A stretch of 38,248 nt of DNA, taken from the IMG/VR virus record IMGVR_UViG_3300032163_000052, positions 1 to 38,248 of that record. One strand, given 5' to 3'. The notes under the pieces are model-generated. The model was not told where the DNA came from. It was given only the letters and a program-made list of their open reading frames with translations, and did no database searches. A program made the position numbers and the translations under genes. Of the stretch, positions 17,501 through 24,460 are shown in pieces. Each line of letters opens with the position of its first letter. Position 1 is the stretch's first letter. The stretch comes from a virus.

Positions 17501-20500
17501 ATGGTATCCGCTCGACCTTCGGTGAACAACTGGACAGCCGCCTTGCGCAGATTTACATGGTACACGCCCTTGACATCAAGGCCGTCATGTCCCGGAAGGG
17601 CTACGACTTCGACTATACAACCCGCGCCGGCAGGCTTGACGCGACGGAGGAATATGTATCGCATACCGCCGAAAGCGGCGAGACCCCAGGCTGGTTTACG
17701 CGCCTGGTCGCGCAGGTCCGGGACTGGCTGCGGAACATGGGCGTATCCATAAAGTACAGCGTGAACGACATCAAGGCCATGCTGGCCGTATCGCGCAGGG
17801 CCGTGGAACGCGGGGACATATCGTATGTGCCGCCGCAGAGATTGATGGAAACGGGCGAGCCTGTCTATGAATCCAGGTCGGGACTGTCCGACGAAACGGC
17901 GAAGGGCGTAACAGCCAGAGAGGAAATAAATAAAACCGATCCGGATTGGAAGGCCGGAAAAGAAGACGGCGATATTGAGGCGGCGAACAGGTTTGTCAGA
18001 AAAACATGGACGACAAGGGCCGAAGAGAAACTGGCCGATAAGATTAAGGGCGTTGCGCCTGACAGTCTGGTTTTTCTGTCTCAACCAAGCACAAGTCAAA
18101 TGAATGTTCACCCTATGGCCCTGGCCCAAATACTGGCTGAAAGGTTTGGCGGCGAGGCATTGATTGGCGCAGATTACTTTGACGCAAAGCACGTTGAGGA
18201 AATGAAAAATATAAAAAAGTACGAACGTGTTTTTAATTCGCCGCGATATGCCGGGCACGATCTGGAAGGTCTCAGGGGAAAGACCGTGGTTATCGTTGAC
18301 GATATTTATACCACCGGCGGCTCGGTCGGCGCGCTTAAGCGTGGATTGGAAAGACACGGTATAGATGTGAGGACATTTACAGGACTTTCGGGCGATGCGC
18401 GCTTAAGCGTTGATCCGGCTACAAAGAGCAAGCTGGGCAATGCGCTGGAGCAGGCCGGACTGTCGTTTCGTGCTAATGATCTGGCCGGCGTGTTGACACG
18501 TTCGGAAGCTAGGTCTATAATTGATAATATATATTGGAGGCGCGGCAATGAAGGCAAGCTCAGAGAACTTACCGGCAAAATACAAAGGGTACTTGACGAA
18601 AGAACTGGTGGACATTCTGAATATGAGAATGAGCCACAAGCCGCTGCGCGGAGTGCCGGAGGACAAGATAGCGGCAATGTGCCAACTGAGCAGGGAGTAC
18701 AAACTGAGCCCCGAAATGAAAGTTTTAATGAAGTAGCCCGCCTCAAAGACACTGCCCAAGACAACGACTTTTCAGCCATGCGTAAAGAGCATCTTACGCA
18801 GGACCTCTACCTTGGCATTCCAGTCGAAGACGTGCAATCGGCCCTGGCAGGCCTCAAAAAACGCTGGAACGCCAAAGACCCCACGGTAAACATAATCCCC
18901 GATAAGGACATGACCCTTGCCATGCAGATAATGGGCAATCCGGAGTTCTGGGGCCGCGCCTATAAAGACTTTGCCCGCATCCGTGACGTGCAGGAAAAGC
19001 GGCAGGAAGACCGCTCCAGCATGGCGCACCGCCTTATCAGTAGTCCCGACGAGCCCGGAAAGACCCATGAGTTCTTTGAACTATCCCGGCAGGAGCGCCT
19101 TGACCTTTTCCAGAAGGCCATGCTCCCGTCCACCTTTGAAAACCGGATCATGGAGCAGCCCGAATTGAAGCGCCTGGGCATGAACGACGCACAGGTAAAG
19201 GCATACGGCAAGTGGAAAGAGAGCATGGACGAAGCGCTCAACCTGATAGTGAAGTACGCCAAGGACATGACCCTGAAACCCTACGAGGGCACGGACTGGC
19301 ACGAATACATAGCCGCCGTTTTCGACATGCAGCCCCGCGAACAGCGCAGCGTCCTGGCCTATATGGAGCGCCTGACCGGGACCCCGGCAATCCATCAGTC
19401 CGACATGTTTAAAAACGAGGACGTCAAGTCGGTAGTAAAGAAGGCACAGACCATGAAGAAGGCCGACATTATAGCCTTCCACGACGCTCTGAGGCAGGTT
19501 ATAGGCAGGAGCGAGGAAATAGCCGGGATACGGCAGGAGATAGGCCGGATACAGTATTACGTCCCGCTGGACCACGGGCAGGGCGATTACATGGTCACCG
19601 GGTATGACTTCGACCCGTCAACGCTCGGGATCGGCAAGCAGAAGTGGGCGATCATGACGCCCGAGCATCGTAAGAGCATATTAATGGAAGCGGGCTCGCT
19701 GCGGTATCTCAGGCGGGCAACTTTTCTGAATAAGCACGGGACCCTTAAGCAAGCTCAAAAGGAAAACCCACAACTGCAATGGGTGGTAGAACGCAATCCT
19801 GGGACACCGGAACACTTGTATGAAGAGGTTTCACAGGTGGCCCTGGAGAAGTTCGTTGACAAGGCCCTGGGGAAGGTTGAGGGTAAAATTAAGCCCAGCG
19901 ATATGAACGAACTGACCAAGGCCGTGCTTCAGGCCCTTGCCGACGACCTCAACGCCCGCGGCTTCGGCAAGCACAAGATCAAGCGCACGGCGGGGGAACG
20001 GGTGAAGGGCTACCAGACCGACAACCCGGAGCAGATATTTGTCGGGTACATGTCCGGCCTGTCCGGCTATCTGACCAAGCAGGCGGCGGCCTGGGACTTT
20101 GCCATGGAATTGAAGAATATAGACCCGTCAAAGAAGAGCAGGCTGTATAAGGAGTCCTCGCAGTACATCCGCGACATGCTCAGGAACACGACGAACTGGG
20201 ACCGGGCAAGCGGAGTAGCCCGGCACCTGGCCTTTGTGTGGTACATAGCCGGCCGCGTTTCTATGGCGGCAATACAGTTGGGCCAGAATTTCCAGACCGG
20301 CATCCCGATGCTCACGCGCTACACGAAGTATGCCGAAGCCAAATACGGCAAGGCCATGAAGGACGTTGCGACCCGGAACTATACCGAGGCAGAGAAAAAG
20401 GTAATGGGTGAGGCCTTTGACTCGGGGATTACGCAGGCGCAATATCTGAAGGACATCAACTCTGATATGAAAAACAGGCTGGGAAGGGTCTATGATAAGG

Positions 20501-21585
20501 CCATTGACGTGGTATCGTTCCCATTTAGCGGCATGGAGGAATTCAACCGCAAGTCCGCATTCCTGGCAATGTATCGCGTGGCGACGAATGAAAAGGGTAT
20601 GGACCATGCGGCCGTAATAAAAGCGGGGCGCGATTTCGTCAACCTGACCCATTATGAAATGAGCAAGTCAAACCTGCCGACGATTGCCAGGGGCGGTAAT
20701 TGGTACAATGCAGCGGCGCGGACGGCCTATACCTTCATGCCCTACATGCACAATTACGTGCTCTCGATAGCCGACACCATCAAAAGCAAGGACCTCTCGG
20801 TACGGACAAAGGGCTTGGTCGTAGGTAAGGCCCTGGCATATCTGTTTCTGTTGGGCGGCGCCGCATCACTGCCGTTCCTGGACGACCTGTTGGACCTGCT
20901 GGAGAGGAAAACGGGCATTCCTTTCCGCGCTCAAATGCGGCACAAATTACAAGCAATCGGTGGAGATTGGATGGCAAAATTCGGCATGGAGGGCTTGCCC
21001 GCATTGATCGGTATAGATATATCCGGCAGCATGGCCCTGAACGTTCCGAAGCCGGGAAGTATGTATTATTCCATGTACGACAAGGGCGCGAAGGCGGTAG
21101 ACTTAGCCTTTAAGGGCCAATACGGGCGGGCGCTGGAGAAGGCTGGACCGACCTTTACCGAGAACATAGGCCGGGCCTACCGTGAAGCCACCGAGGGCGC
21201 GACGACCGAACACGGCAAGGTCATGAGAGACGAGAAGGGACGGCCCATAAAAATGACACCGGGGGAGGCCGTCGGCAAGGCCCTCGGGTTCAGACCGGAG
21301 AGGATTGCGGAGATACAGAAAGAGCGCTGGACTATGGGCAACGTGGCGAGTTACTTCAAGGATAAGCACGACGACCTACTTGACAGATACGCCTTTGCCA
21401 AGCCTGGAGCGGAGAGAGCGGCCCTAAAGCAGGAGATGAAAGCCTACAACGACGAGGCCAAGCCGTTCGGGGGTGCGGTCCCGCTTATAAAAGGCGATAC
21501 GCTCCTTAAGGCCCTGATGAACAGAAGACGGCCTGATAAGCGGTTTATGAGGTTCGAGAGGGTGATGGACAGGGAGGCGGAATAG
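14569..21585 (+). CDS. Giant polyvalent protein with zincin and PRTase-like domains (2338 aa)
   Basis: A single uninterrupted frame from ATG 14569. Two short N-terminal repeats (YSDAEIL at 7-13, YSDDEIL at 36-42) resemble capsid-targeting tags. Next is a helical membrane-active-looking region, then linkers. HEVIGH at 972-977 is a zincin metallopeptidase signature. Around 1240-1252, VVIVDDIYTTGGS is a type-I phosphoribosyltransferase PRPP loop. The C-terminal 900 residues are helical, with a FNRKSAFLAMYRVA region resembling an LPD38-type polyvalent-associated domain. Such Large Polyvalent Proteins are packaged and delivered with phage DNA and act on the host early. It is the fourth member of the ejection module. 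Domain assignments are from motifs only; activity is untested. Two other-frame ORFs lie inside it (15938-16000, 18548-18736). Confidence 0.75.
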   Translation: MRDLAAYSDAEILEQAGLIAPPEFTAPSRTRSLSDYSDDEILRAATAAPEFRRKEAPISPYVQSVTDYLKDNDNLPAVPLNDKRITGAFETPAPTIKELQSEKGITLQEIPTIEQNRMALPTGIVHSVGRELPQLIGKSMEFTGVAPDIGKKIVNKTDELFPRPNYEGAAKVLYEAGSMMAPPFGPTLLVSTGTKVLTRANKFMDLARAAQEAGKIEEAAAFAKRAEFGFKLSEELSSLSTGTLFGLAQGQDTLENAKKAGVEPGAAPYINALIESTGEYLGTKYLGRALNFREGKPIQTAKDFSKMLGVETGTEFAQQYGEAGIEKAYNIRPDADPLQEGLDVLAPTAVLTGLTFGLGKAMGRRGNKESAPIQQGAMPTFDIQRLDALAAKVQNREPLTAVENADLEALLKQAGLIKTNPADAETESLLHETEKEVMPSGIKVVSEQPIGKEVMNNGTQEGRQNADDAQGQRQGLLRGEAQEGPVQQPVTGPVLATETPPVEVSTVEDWGTGETAVQSKKDKVRAAILGEKAGAGRGPAALAKMGLGPDISTAPTAAEPLTMKTITERIKGPQRPPRTIIDLVRQSGGINIKNEPQAGEVRHLMENNPQLQFYVTKTPGKGIRLDDLALKALEYGFIPERNIQMLLDAIDRKQASSDELERRVAAEAAKQKKEIVLDDMQPGDSFKVDDETFKHLGYDENGNAIIKDGITYKIPPFDRTVVKVDEFTAGENPVTFSRQRQDTGTGDLFTGPAVPEKTAPEAPRRVTQADMFGLRNALEGPLTSKQVEEDLPLERAGADEKQREAQKGQGDLSFQRSVAPFYSQLRRTVEALPDVISRKTLKAALNDPRNNVKAEEIADSGVMTVFEDQGIISKKAVLEYLDAVAQGQPIFQKAATGVGIPIDQAQAVVDRLKANWKGAPDIRVSTVETLPAHLRADMTPDVKAFVMNRSGRVYILPEHMDNLAEVESAVLHEVIGHYGIRSTFGEQLDSRLAQIYMVHALDIKAVMSRKGYDFDYTTRAGRLDATEEYVSHTAESGETPGWFTRLVAQVRDWLRNMGVSIKYSVNDIKAMLAVSRRAVERGDISYVPPQRLMETGEPVYESRSGLSDETAKGVTAREEINKTDPDWKAGKEDGDIEAANRFVRKTWTTRAEEKLADKIKGVAPDSLVFLSQPSTSQMNVHPMALAQILAERFGGEALIGADYFDAKHVEEMKNIKKYERVFNSPRYAGHDLEGLRGKTVVIVDDIYTTGGSVGALKRGLERHGIDVRTFTGLSGDARLSVDPATKSKLGNALEQAGLSFRANDLAGVLTRSEARSIIDNIYWRRGNEGKLRELTGKIQRVLDERTGGHSEYENEPQAAARSAGGQDSGNVPTEQGVQTEPRNESFNEVARLKDTAQDNDFSAMRKEHLTQDLYLGIPVEDVQSALAGLKKRWNAKDPTVNIIPDKDMTLAMQIMGNPEFWGRAYKDFARIRDVQEKRQEDRSSMAHRLISSPDEPGKTHEFFELSRQERLDLFQKAMLPSTFENRIMEQPELKRLGMNDAQVKAYGKWKESMDEALNLIVKYAKDMTLKPYEGTDWHEYIAAVFDMQPREQRSVLAYMERLTGTPAIHQSDMFKNEDVKSVVKKAQTMKKADIIAFHDALRQVIGRSEEIAGIRQEIGRIQYYVPLDHGQGDYMVTGYDFDPSTLGIGKQKWAIMTPEHRKSILMEAGSLRYLRRATFLNKHGTLKQAQKENPQLQWVVERNPGTPEHLYEEVSQVALEKFVDKALGKVEGKIKPSDMNELTKAVLQALADDLNARGFGKHKIKRTAGERVKGYQTDNPEQIFVGYMSGLSGYLTKQAAAWDFAMELKNIDPSKKSRLYKESSQYIRDMLRNTTNWDRASGVARHLAFVWYIAGRVSMAAIQLGQNFQTGIPMLTRYTKYAEAKYGKAMKDVATRNYTEAEKKVMGEAFDSGITQAQYLKDINSDMKNRLGRVYDKAIDVVSFPFSGMEEFNRKSAFLAMYRVATNEKGMDHAAVIKAGRDFVNLTHYEMSKSNLPTIARGGNWYNAAARTAYTFMPYMHNYVLSIADTIKSKDLSVRTKGLVVGKALAYLFLLGGAASLPFLDDLLDLLERKTGIPFRAQMRHKLQAIGGDWMAKFGMEGLPALIGIDISGSMALNVPKPGSMYYSMYDKGAKAVDLAFKGQYGRALEKAGPTFTENIGRAYREATEGATTEHGKVMRDEKGRPIKMTPGEAVGKALGFRPERIAEIQKERWTMGNVASYFKDKHDDLLDRYAFAKPGAERAALKQEMKAYNDEAKPFGGAVPLIKGDTLLKALMNRRRPDKRFMRFERVMDREAE
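15938..16000 (+). CDS. Embedded 20-residue Lys/Gly/Met-rich mini-protein
   Basis: In the +1 frame relative to the giant gene. AAAGGAGGTGAT (15921-15932), almost perfect anti-SD complement, ends at an ideal distance (9 bases after AGGAGG) from ATG 15938. The product begins MAPKKGGKMP and ends KGKGKGC. Tiny Lys/Gly/Met-rich proteins of this style are common in tailed phages. The giant gene gains nothing obvious from such a strong ribosome site, which argues for real translation of the small frame. A second AAGGAGGTGATG (15871-15882) lies 50 bases upstream without a well-spaced alternative start. Confidence 0.5.
   Translation: MAPKKGGKMPMMPKGKGKGC
18548..18736 (+). CDS. Embedded 62-residue ORF in the +1 frame
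   Basis: ATG 18548 has TTGGAGG 8 bases upstream and the frame runs to TAG 18736 inside the giant gene. The product (MKASSENLPAKYKGYLTKEL at the start, ending SPEMKVLMK) has the composition of a small folded helical protein. Over the same bases the giant protein reads a Gly/Glu/Gln-rich linker (residues about 1327-1390) just after its PRTase-like motif. This suggests either overprinting or a former separate gene now read through. No family recognised. Confidence 0.42.
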   Translation: MKASSENLPAKYKGYLTKELVDILNMRMSHKPLRGVPEDKIAAMCQLSREYKLSPEMKVLMK

Positions 21586-21593
21586 GGGGTGAT

Positions 21594-21680
21594 ATGAAAG
21601 GCATGAAAGAAGGTATGAAAGTTGACCGGGCAATTATGATGATAATCCTGGCCGGCATTGTTGCCATGTTCTTTAAGTAA
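21594..21680 (+). CDS. 28-residue single-pass membrane peptide
   Basis: ATG 21594 with AGGGGGTGAT 1-8 bases upstream, 8 bases after the giant gene stop. The N terminus is basic (KGMKEGMKVDR) and the rest is one hydrophobic helix (AIMMIILAGIVAMFF) ending in Lys. A tiny inner-membrane peptide; accessory holin, lysis regulator or superinfection-related function are all possible. Below the usual ORF length limit and easily missed. Confidence 0.55.
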   Translation: MKGMKEGMKVDRAIMMIILAGIVAMFFK

Positions 21681-21695
21681 TGGTAAACTACCGGA

Positions 21696-22214
21696 ATGGA
21701 TGATTGTACGGTTACATGTCCTTGGCGCGGCAATAAAAACGTATGCCAGGCGTGCAAATCAGCGGGAGTCCTGGGTACGGCCGGGCCTCATAAGCCTAGC
21801 GAGGCGGGTTCGGCTCCCGCTCCCGCAACTTTAGCGCGATACGATTTAAGCCCCGTCCCCAAGCCCCGGCAAACCAGGGCGGACAAATGGAAGAAGCGCC
21901 CGGCAGTAATGCGCTACAGGTCTTTTGCCGATGAATGCCGGGCAAAGGGCGTGGTCCTTAACAATGGCGACAGTCTCCGGTTCATTATCCCTATGCCTGC
22001 ATCGTGGAGTAAGGCCAAAAAGGCACGATACGAGGGACGGCCGCATATGCAGACCCCCGACCTGGACAACCTGCTTAAGGCCCTATTGGATGCCCTGTAC
22101 GGGCAGGACTGTTTTATATGGAACATAGGAAACATACAAAAGATATGGGGCCAAACAGGCGCCATTGAGGTATTCAGTAATGAAAAATATCCAGGACATA
22201 ATCACACGGCATGA
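21696..22214 (+). CDS. rusA: RusA-like Holliday junction resolvase
   Basis: A 172-residue ORF from ATG 21696. The C-terminal 100 residues carry the RusA pattern: F-I-I-P-M-P-x-S-W-S-K-x-K then H-x-x-x-P-D-L-D-N-L-x-K-A-L-x-D-A-L with acidic Asp122, Asp124 and Asp132, the metal-binding residues of this nuclease. It would resolve branched replication and recombination intermediates before packaging. Residues 4-20 have a C-x3-C-x8-C-x2-C pattern that may be a zinc knuckle, but codons 22-45 are also a tRNA-like sequence. The true start may therefore be ATG 21909, giving a 101-residue protein close to the RusA core. The 3' end overlaps the GH24 fragment by 35 bases. Confidence 0.8.
   Translation: MDDCTVTCPWRGNKNVCQACKSAGVLGTAGPHKPSEAGSAPAPATLARYDLSPVPKPRQTRADKWKKRPAVMRYRSFADECRAKGVVLNNGDSLRFIIPMPASWSKAKKARYEGRPHMQTPDLDNLLKALLDALYGQDCFIWNIGNIQKIWGQTGAIEVFSNEKYPGHNHTA
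21761..21828 (+). tRNA. tRNA-like remnant with CAU anticodon (D-arm short)
   Basis: The acceptor strands 21762-21767 (GCGGGA) and 21821-21826 (TCCCGC) pair perfectly; the 1-72 position is an A-A mismatch. The anticodon loop CTCATAA at 21787-21793 is the usual Met/fMet/Ile2 loop with three good pairs in its stem. A 5-base variable loop follows, then a perfect 5-bp T stem (21804-21808 with 21816-21820) and a TTCGGCT loop. About 8 bases of the D arm are missing, and position 58 is G rather than A. It resembles a decayed initiator or elongator tRNA-Met. It lies inside the RusA ORF. CCA is not encoded. Confidence 0.42.
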
Positions 22215-22404
22215 GGGCCGAAGGAAGTTCAGATACAGGGATTCCAGGGGCATCTGGACTATAGGCATTGGGCGTACTTTTATTTCTTTAATATTCTCTG
22301 TATATTCCCACCGCTCCCGCCGCCCGGCACGGTATGCCCGTAGCCCTTTGAACTTCCTTAATCATGCGCCGTTCGTCGCTATTGCCGTCCGACAGGTGCA
22401 GTAG
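22180..22404 (+). pseudogene. Truncated GH24 (T4-type) lysozyme
   Basis: From ATG 22180, residues 1-32 match the start of GH24 muramidases: I-I-T-R-H-E-G, Y-R-D-S-R-G and W-T-I-G-I-G. Glu12, Asp21 and Thr27 have the same spacing as Glu11, Asp20 and Thr26 of T4 lysozyme. After Arg32 (22275) similarity stops abruptly and the frame continues antisense to the MBL gene until 22404. A full enzyme needs about 150 residues, so this looks like the stump of a gene cut by recombination with the convergent block. A GH108 endolysin is present elsewhere, so the loss is tolerable. Confidence 0.72.
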
Positions 22405-23025
22405 CCATATCTCCCGGCAGCGGCTCAGGTCATTTGCTTTGAGCATTTCAATGAGCGTTGCCAGGCTCATGTGATTGCGGCGCGTCCGGTGTCCGAGGAC
22501 GGCAGGCAGGCCCTTGGCTATGTTCGCGGCCAGGATTTCCTCAATATGGTTGCACTCCACGGCCAAAATAGTAACGCCTCTCCAGCGGTTCCTGACGTAT
22601 CCCGTATCGGGAATGAACAAAAGACACTCCGGCGCGGCGGAGACTAAGAAACCAACCGGCTCAGTGGCGTCATGTTGGAGGGGTATTGTTTTTACTTCCC
22701 AATCCAAAAACCGTGATGATATGAAGTTGGGATTTAAAGGGTCCAGTTCTGAAAACCGGTGATGATGTTCAACCCCTAACGCTTCTGCCGTCCCGGCGCT
22801 CATGAAACAATCCAGCCCCAACTTCAGCAGGCCGGGCACGGCCTGTGAGTGGTCAAGATGTTCATGACTGATGAGACACCCGGCCAGTCCTGACAGTCCG
22901 AAGGCAAGCCTTTCCCGCAATTGCTTAATAGGTATTCCCGCTTCAATCAGGAGCGGCTGAAGGTCCTTTGCCTCCAATAAGTACGCATTGCCTTTGCTCG
23001 AGCTGGCAAGTGGTGTAAATTTCAT
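22288..23025 (-). CDS. Metallo-beta-lactamase-fold hydrolase (YycJ-like)
   Basis: A 245-residue protein starting at ATG 23025 with GGAGAGG upstream. It begins M-K-F-T-P-L-A-S-S-S-K-G-N, typical of YycJ/VicX-like MBL proteins, and has the metal motif HEHLDH at 54-59. Further candidate ligands are His near 118, Asp in FIPDTGY and His in LLHLSDGN. MBL-fold enzymes of this branch act on nucleic acids or cyclic nucleotides; the substrate here is unknown. It is the last gene of the leftward block and convergent with the late genes. A nuclease role or signal-molecule removal are both possible. Confidence 0.82.
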   Translation of the reverse strand: MKFTPLASSSKGNAYLLEAKDLQPLLIEAGIPIKQLRERLAFGLSGLAGCLISHEHLDHSQAVPGLLKLGLDCFMSAGTAEALGVEHHHRFSELDPLNPNFISSRFLDWEVKTIPLQHDATEPVGFLVSAAPECLLFIPDTGYVRNRWRGVTILAVECNHIEEILAANIAKGLPAVLGHRTRRNHMSLATLIEMLKANDLSRCREIWLLHLSDGNSDERRMIKEVQRATGIPCRAAGAVGIYREY

Positions 23026-23028
23026 GAG

Positions 23029-23082
23029 TTATGCCTCTCCGCCGCGTCGGTAGCGCACGACAAATGACCATATGTTTTTCAT
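23029..23082 (-). CDS. 17-residue leader ORF before the MBL gene
   Basis: ATG 23082 follows AAAGGTGAAAC and the frame ends at TAA 23029-23031, three bases before the MBL start codon. The product (MKNIWSFVVRYRRGGEA) is short and basic. Its last codons contain the GGAGAGG ribosome site of the MBL gene, so its translation could open or block that site. Real peptide or chance cannot be told from the sequence alone. Confidence 0.33.
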   Translation of the reverse strand: MKNIWSFVVRYRRGGEA

Positions 23083-23226
23083 GTTTCACCTTTGAGTTTT
23101 TACTTCTAAATAAGCCCTGTTTTGCTGTCTTGGACTAAATTGTTTTTTAATGGAATAAATCTTTCCTTTGTGGGAAAATTAATTTTTTTGTTACTACGCA
23201 CCGGCCAAACATAGTTTTTACAGGTT

Positions 23227-23433
23227 TTATCGTAGCCGTACACGTAGCCAACGCAATATAATGCCGCGGTTGTGGACAAACGTCCTGATCTGAGCCTGCG
23301 TCTTTTCGGTTTTAAAATGGGCGTTAAACAACTCGGTCAATTCCGCACAGCTTCTCCCCGTATACTTCTCCATCAGGAACTGCCGTTGTTCCTTAGAGAG
23401 CCGCTCAGGCTTCTCATCTGCTTTTTTTGTCAT
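23227..23433 (-). CDS. HNH-endonuclease-type N-terminal DNA-binding fragment
   Basis: A 68-residue ORF; I chose ATG 23433 because it overlaps the previous stop (ATGA) and GAGGAG lies 8 bases upstream. The segment (LSKEQRQFLMEKYTGRSCAELTELFNAHF, then QIRTFVHNRG) is the helical region that precedes the catalytic part in many phage HNH endonucleases. The His-Asn-His part is absent. After codon 60 the frame runs into WLRVRLR and stops; in the +1 frame an open stretch of about 48 codons continues to TAG 23106. The gene may therefore be frameshifted near 23253. Probably a remnant or small DNA-binding protein. Confidence 0.55.
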   Translation of the reverse strand: MTKKADEKPERLSKEQRQFLMEKYTGRSCAELTELFNAHFKTEKTQAQIRTFVHNRGIILRWLRVRLR

Positions 23434-24452
23434 GCCCCACACTCCTCAAGTTCTTCTTCAACTGTCCACAACAGCGGGCTGCTGTCGTCGGCCACGTTGT
23501 GGATATCACTGTCGAGGTCCCACAGCCTAAAAATCTCGACTTCCTCAGCCTGACTGATCAATCGCCAGCCGGTTTCCGCCTCAAGACGCTTCAAAGCCCT
23601 GTAGAGGTCCTCACGGACCGACACAAGGAACGGCCCTGGGGCTATCTCTCCATTTCTCCGGATGCGCGACCGGTAGGCGGGCGCGGACATGGCGCAGTAG
23701 ACCTCCTTGTAACGCTTCAACTCCAGATACCGGGCGTCACCGGTGAAATAGCTGATCATCCGCAACTGAGCGTCTTTTTGCAGCGGGCATATCCAGCAGC
23801 CATACCGGGCATTGCCTATACAGACGCCCTGCTTCTCTCCGTAGACACACTCATCCGAGGCGTACCGGTACACCTGGACCAACTCACGATGATCGTCTCC
23901 CCAAGGACAAGGCTCGGTCAGGAGGTACGACCATACTTCCTCTGTGCTCCAGTGTACGATCGGCGCGTATTTCGTCGGGCTCACGTCGGCGTCCGGATAG
24001 ATCCTCTCGCGCAGTTCCGACTCGGCGCGGCGCACTCCTATGAAAGTCATGAATTCCTGCCCGGCCGTCATGCGGCCCGTCGCCTCTTCAATCGGCTTTG
24101 TCTTGATCGCGCCGGTACACCACCTGAAGCCCATATGCGGGGCCGGATAGCCAAACCCGAGGGAGCGGACCCAATAGGTCTTGAGCGTAGACGGCCGGAC
24201 AGTGACAATCTCGGCATTTATGCCGCTCCGTTTGATGTAGGCCTGGAGTTTCTCGCGCTGCCGGTCCATGTAGTCCTGGTAAAACGGAATCTCCATCATA
24301 GTGTCGGCCGTCACTATATAGAGCTGCTTGTGGGTTCCCCTCAGGGCCTCCAGGACCAACTGCAAGACGCTCGTGGAGTCCTTCCCGAACGACAAAGAGA
24401 CCAGGTTAATGTCCCTCAGCCTGGCGCGTATTTCCTGAACCTCTTTCATCAT
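23430..24452 (-). CDS. DndC-like PP-loop protein (PAPS reductase family)
   Basis: A 340-residue protein starting at ATG 24452 (9 bases after the RecT stop). SFGKDS at 21-26 is the ATP pyrophosphatase PP-loop. Cys202, Cys211, Cys219 and Cys222 in the CVYG to GCWICPLQKDA region match the iron-sulfur cysteine cluster of DndC, which moves sulfur into DNA backbones in phosphorothioation. No DndB, DndD, DndE or cysteine desulfurase is encoded, so the phage protein may use host sulfur donors or act on a nucleotide or base. The frame is open upstream through the RecT 3' end, with a possible -1 frameshift site there. Confidence 0.72.
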   Translation of the reverse strand: MMKEVQEIRARLRDINLVSLSFGKDSTSVLQLVLEALRGTHKQLYIVTADTMMEIPFYQDYMDRQREKLQAYIKRSGINAEIVTVRPSTLKTYWVRSLGFGYPAPHMGFRWCTGAIKTKPIEEATGRMTAGQEFMTFIGVRRAESELRERIYPDADVSPTKYAPIVHWSTEEVWSYLLTEPCPWGDDHRELVQVYRYASDECVYGEKQGVCIGNARYGCWICPLQKDAQLRMISYFTGDARYLELKRYKEVYCAMSAPAYRSRIRRNGEIAPGPFLVSVREDLYRALKRLEAETGWRLISQAEEVEIFRLWDLDSDIHNVADDSSPLLWTVEEELEECGA

Positions 24453-24460
24453 TCCATCCA

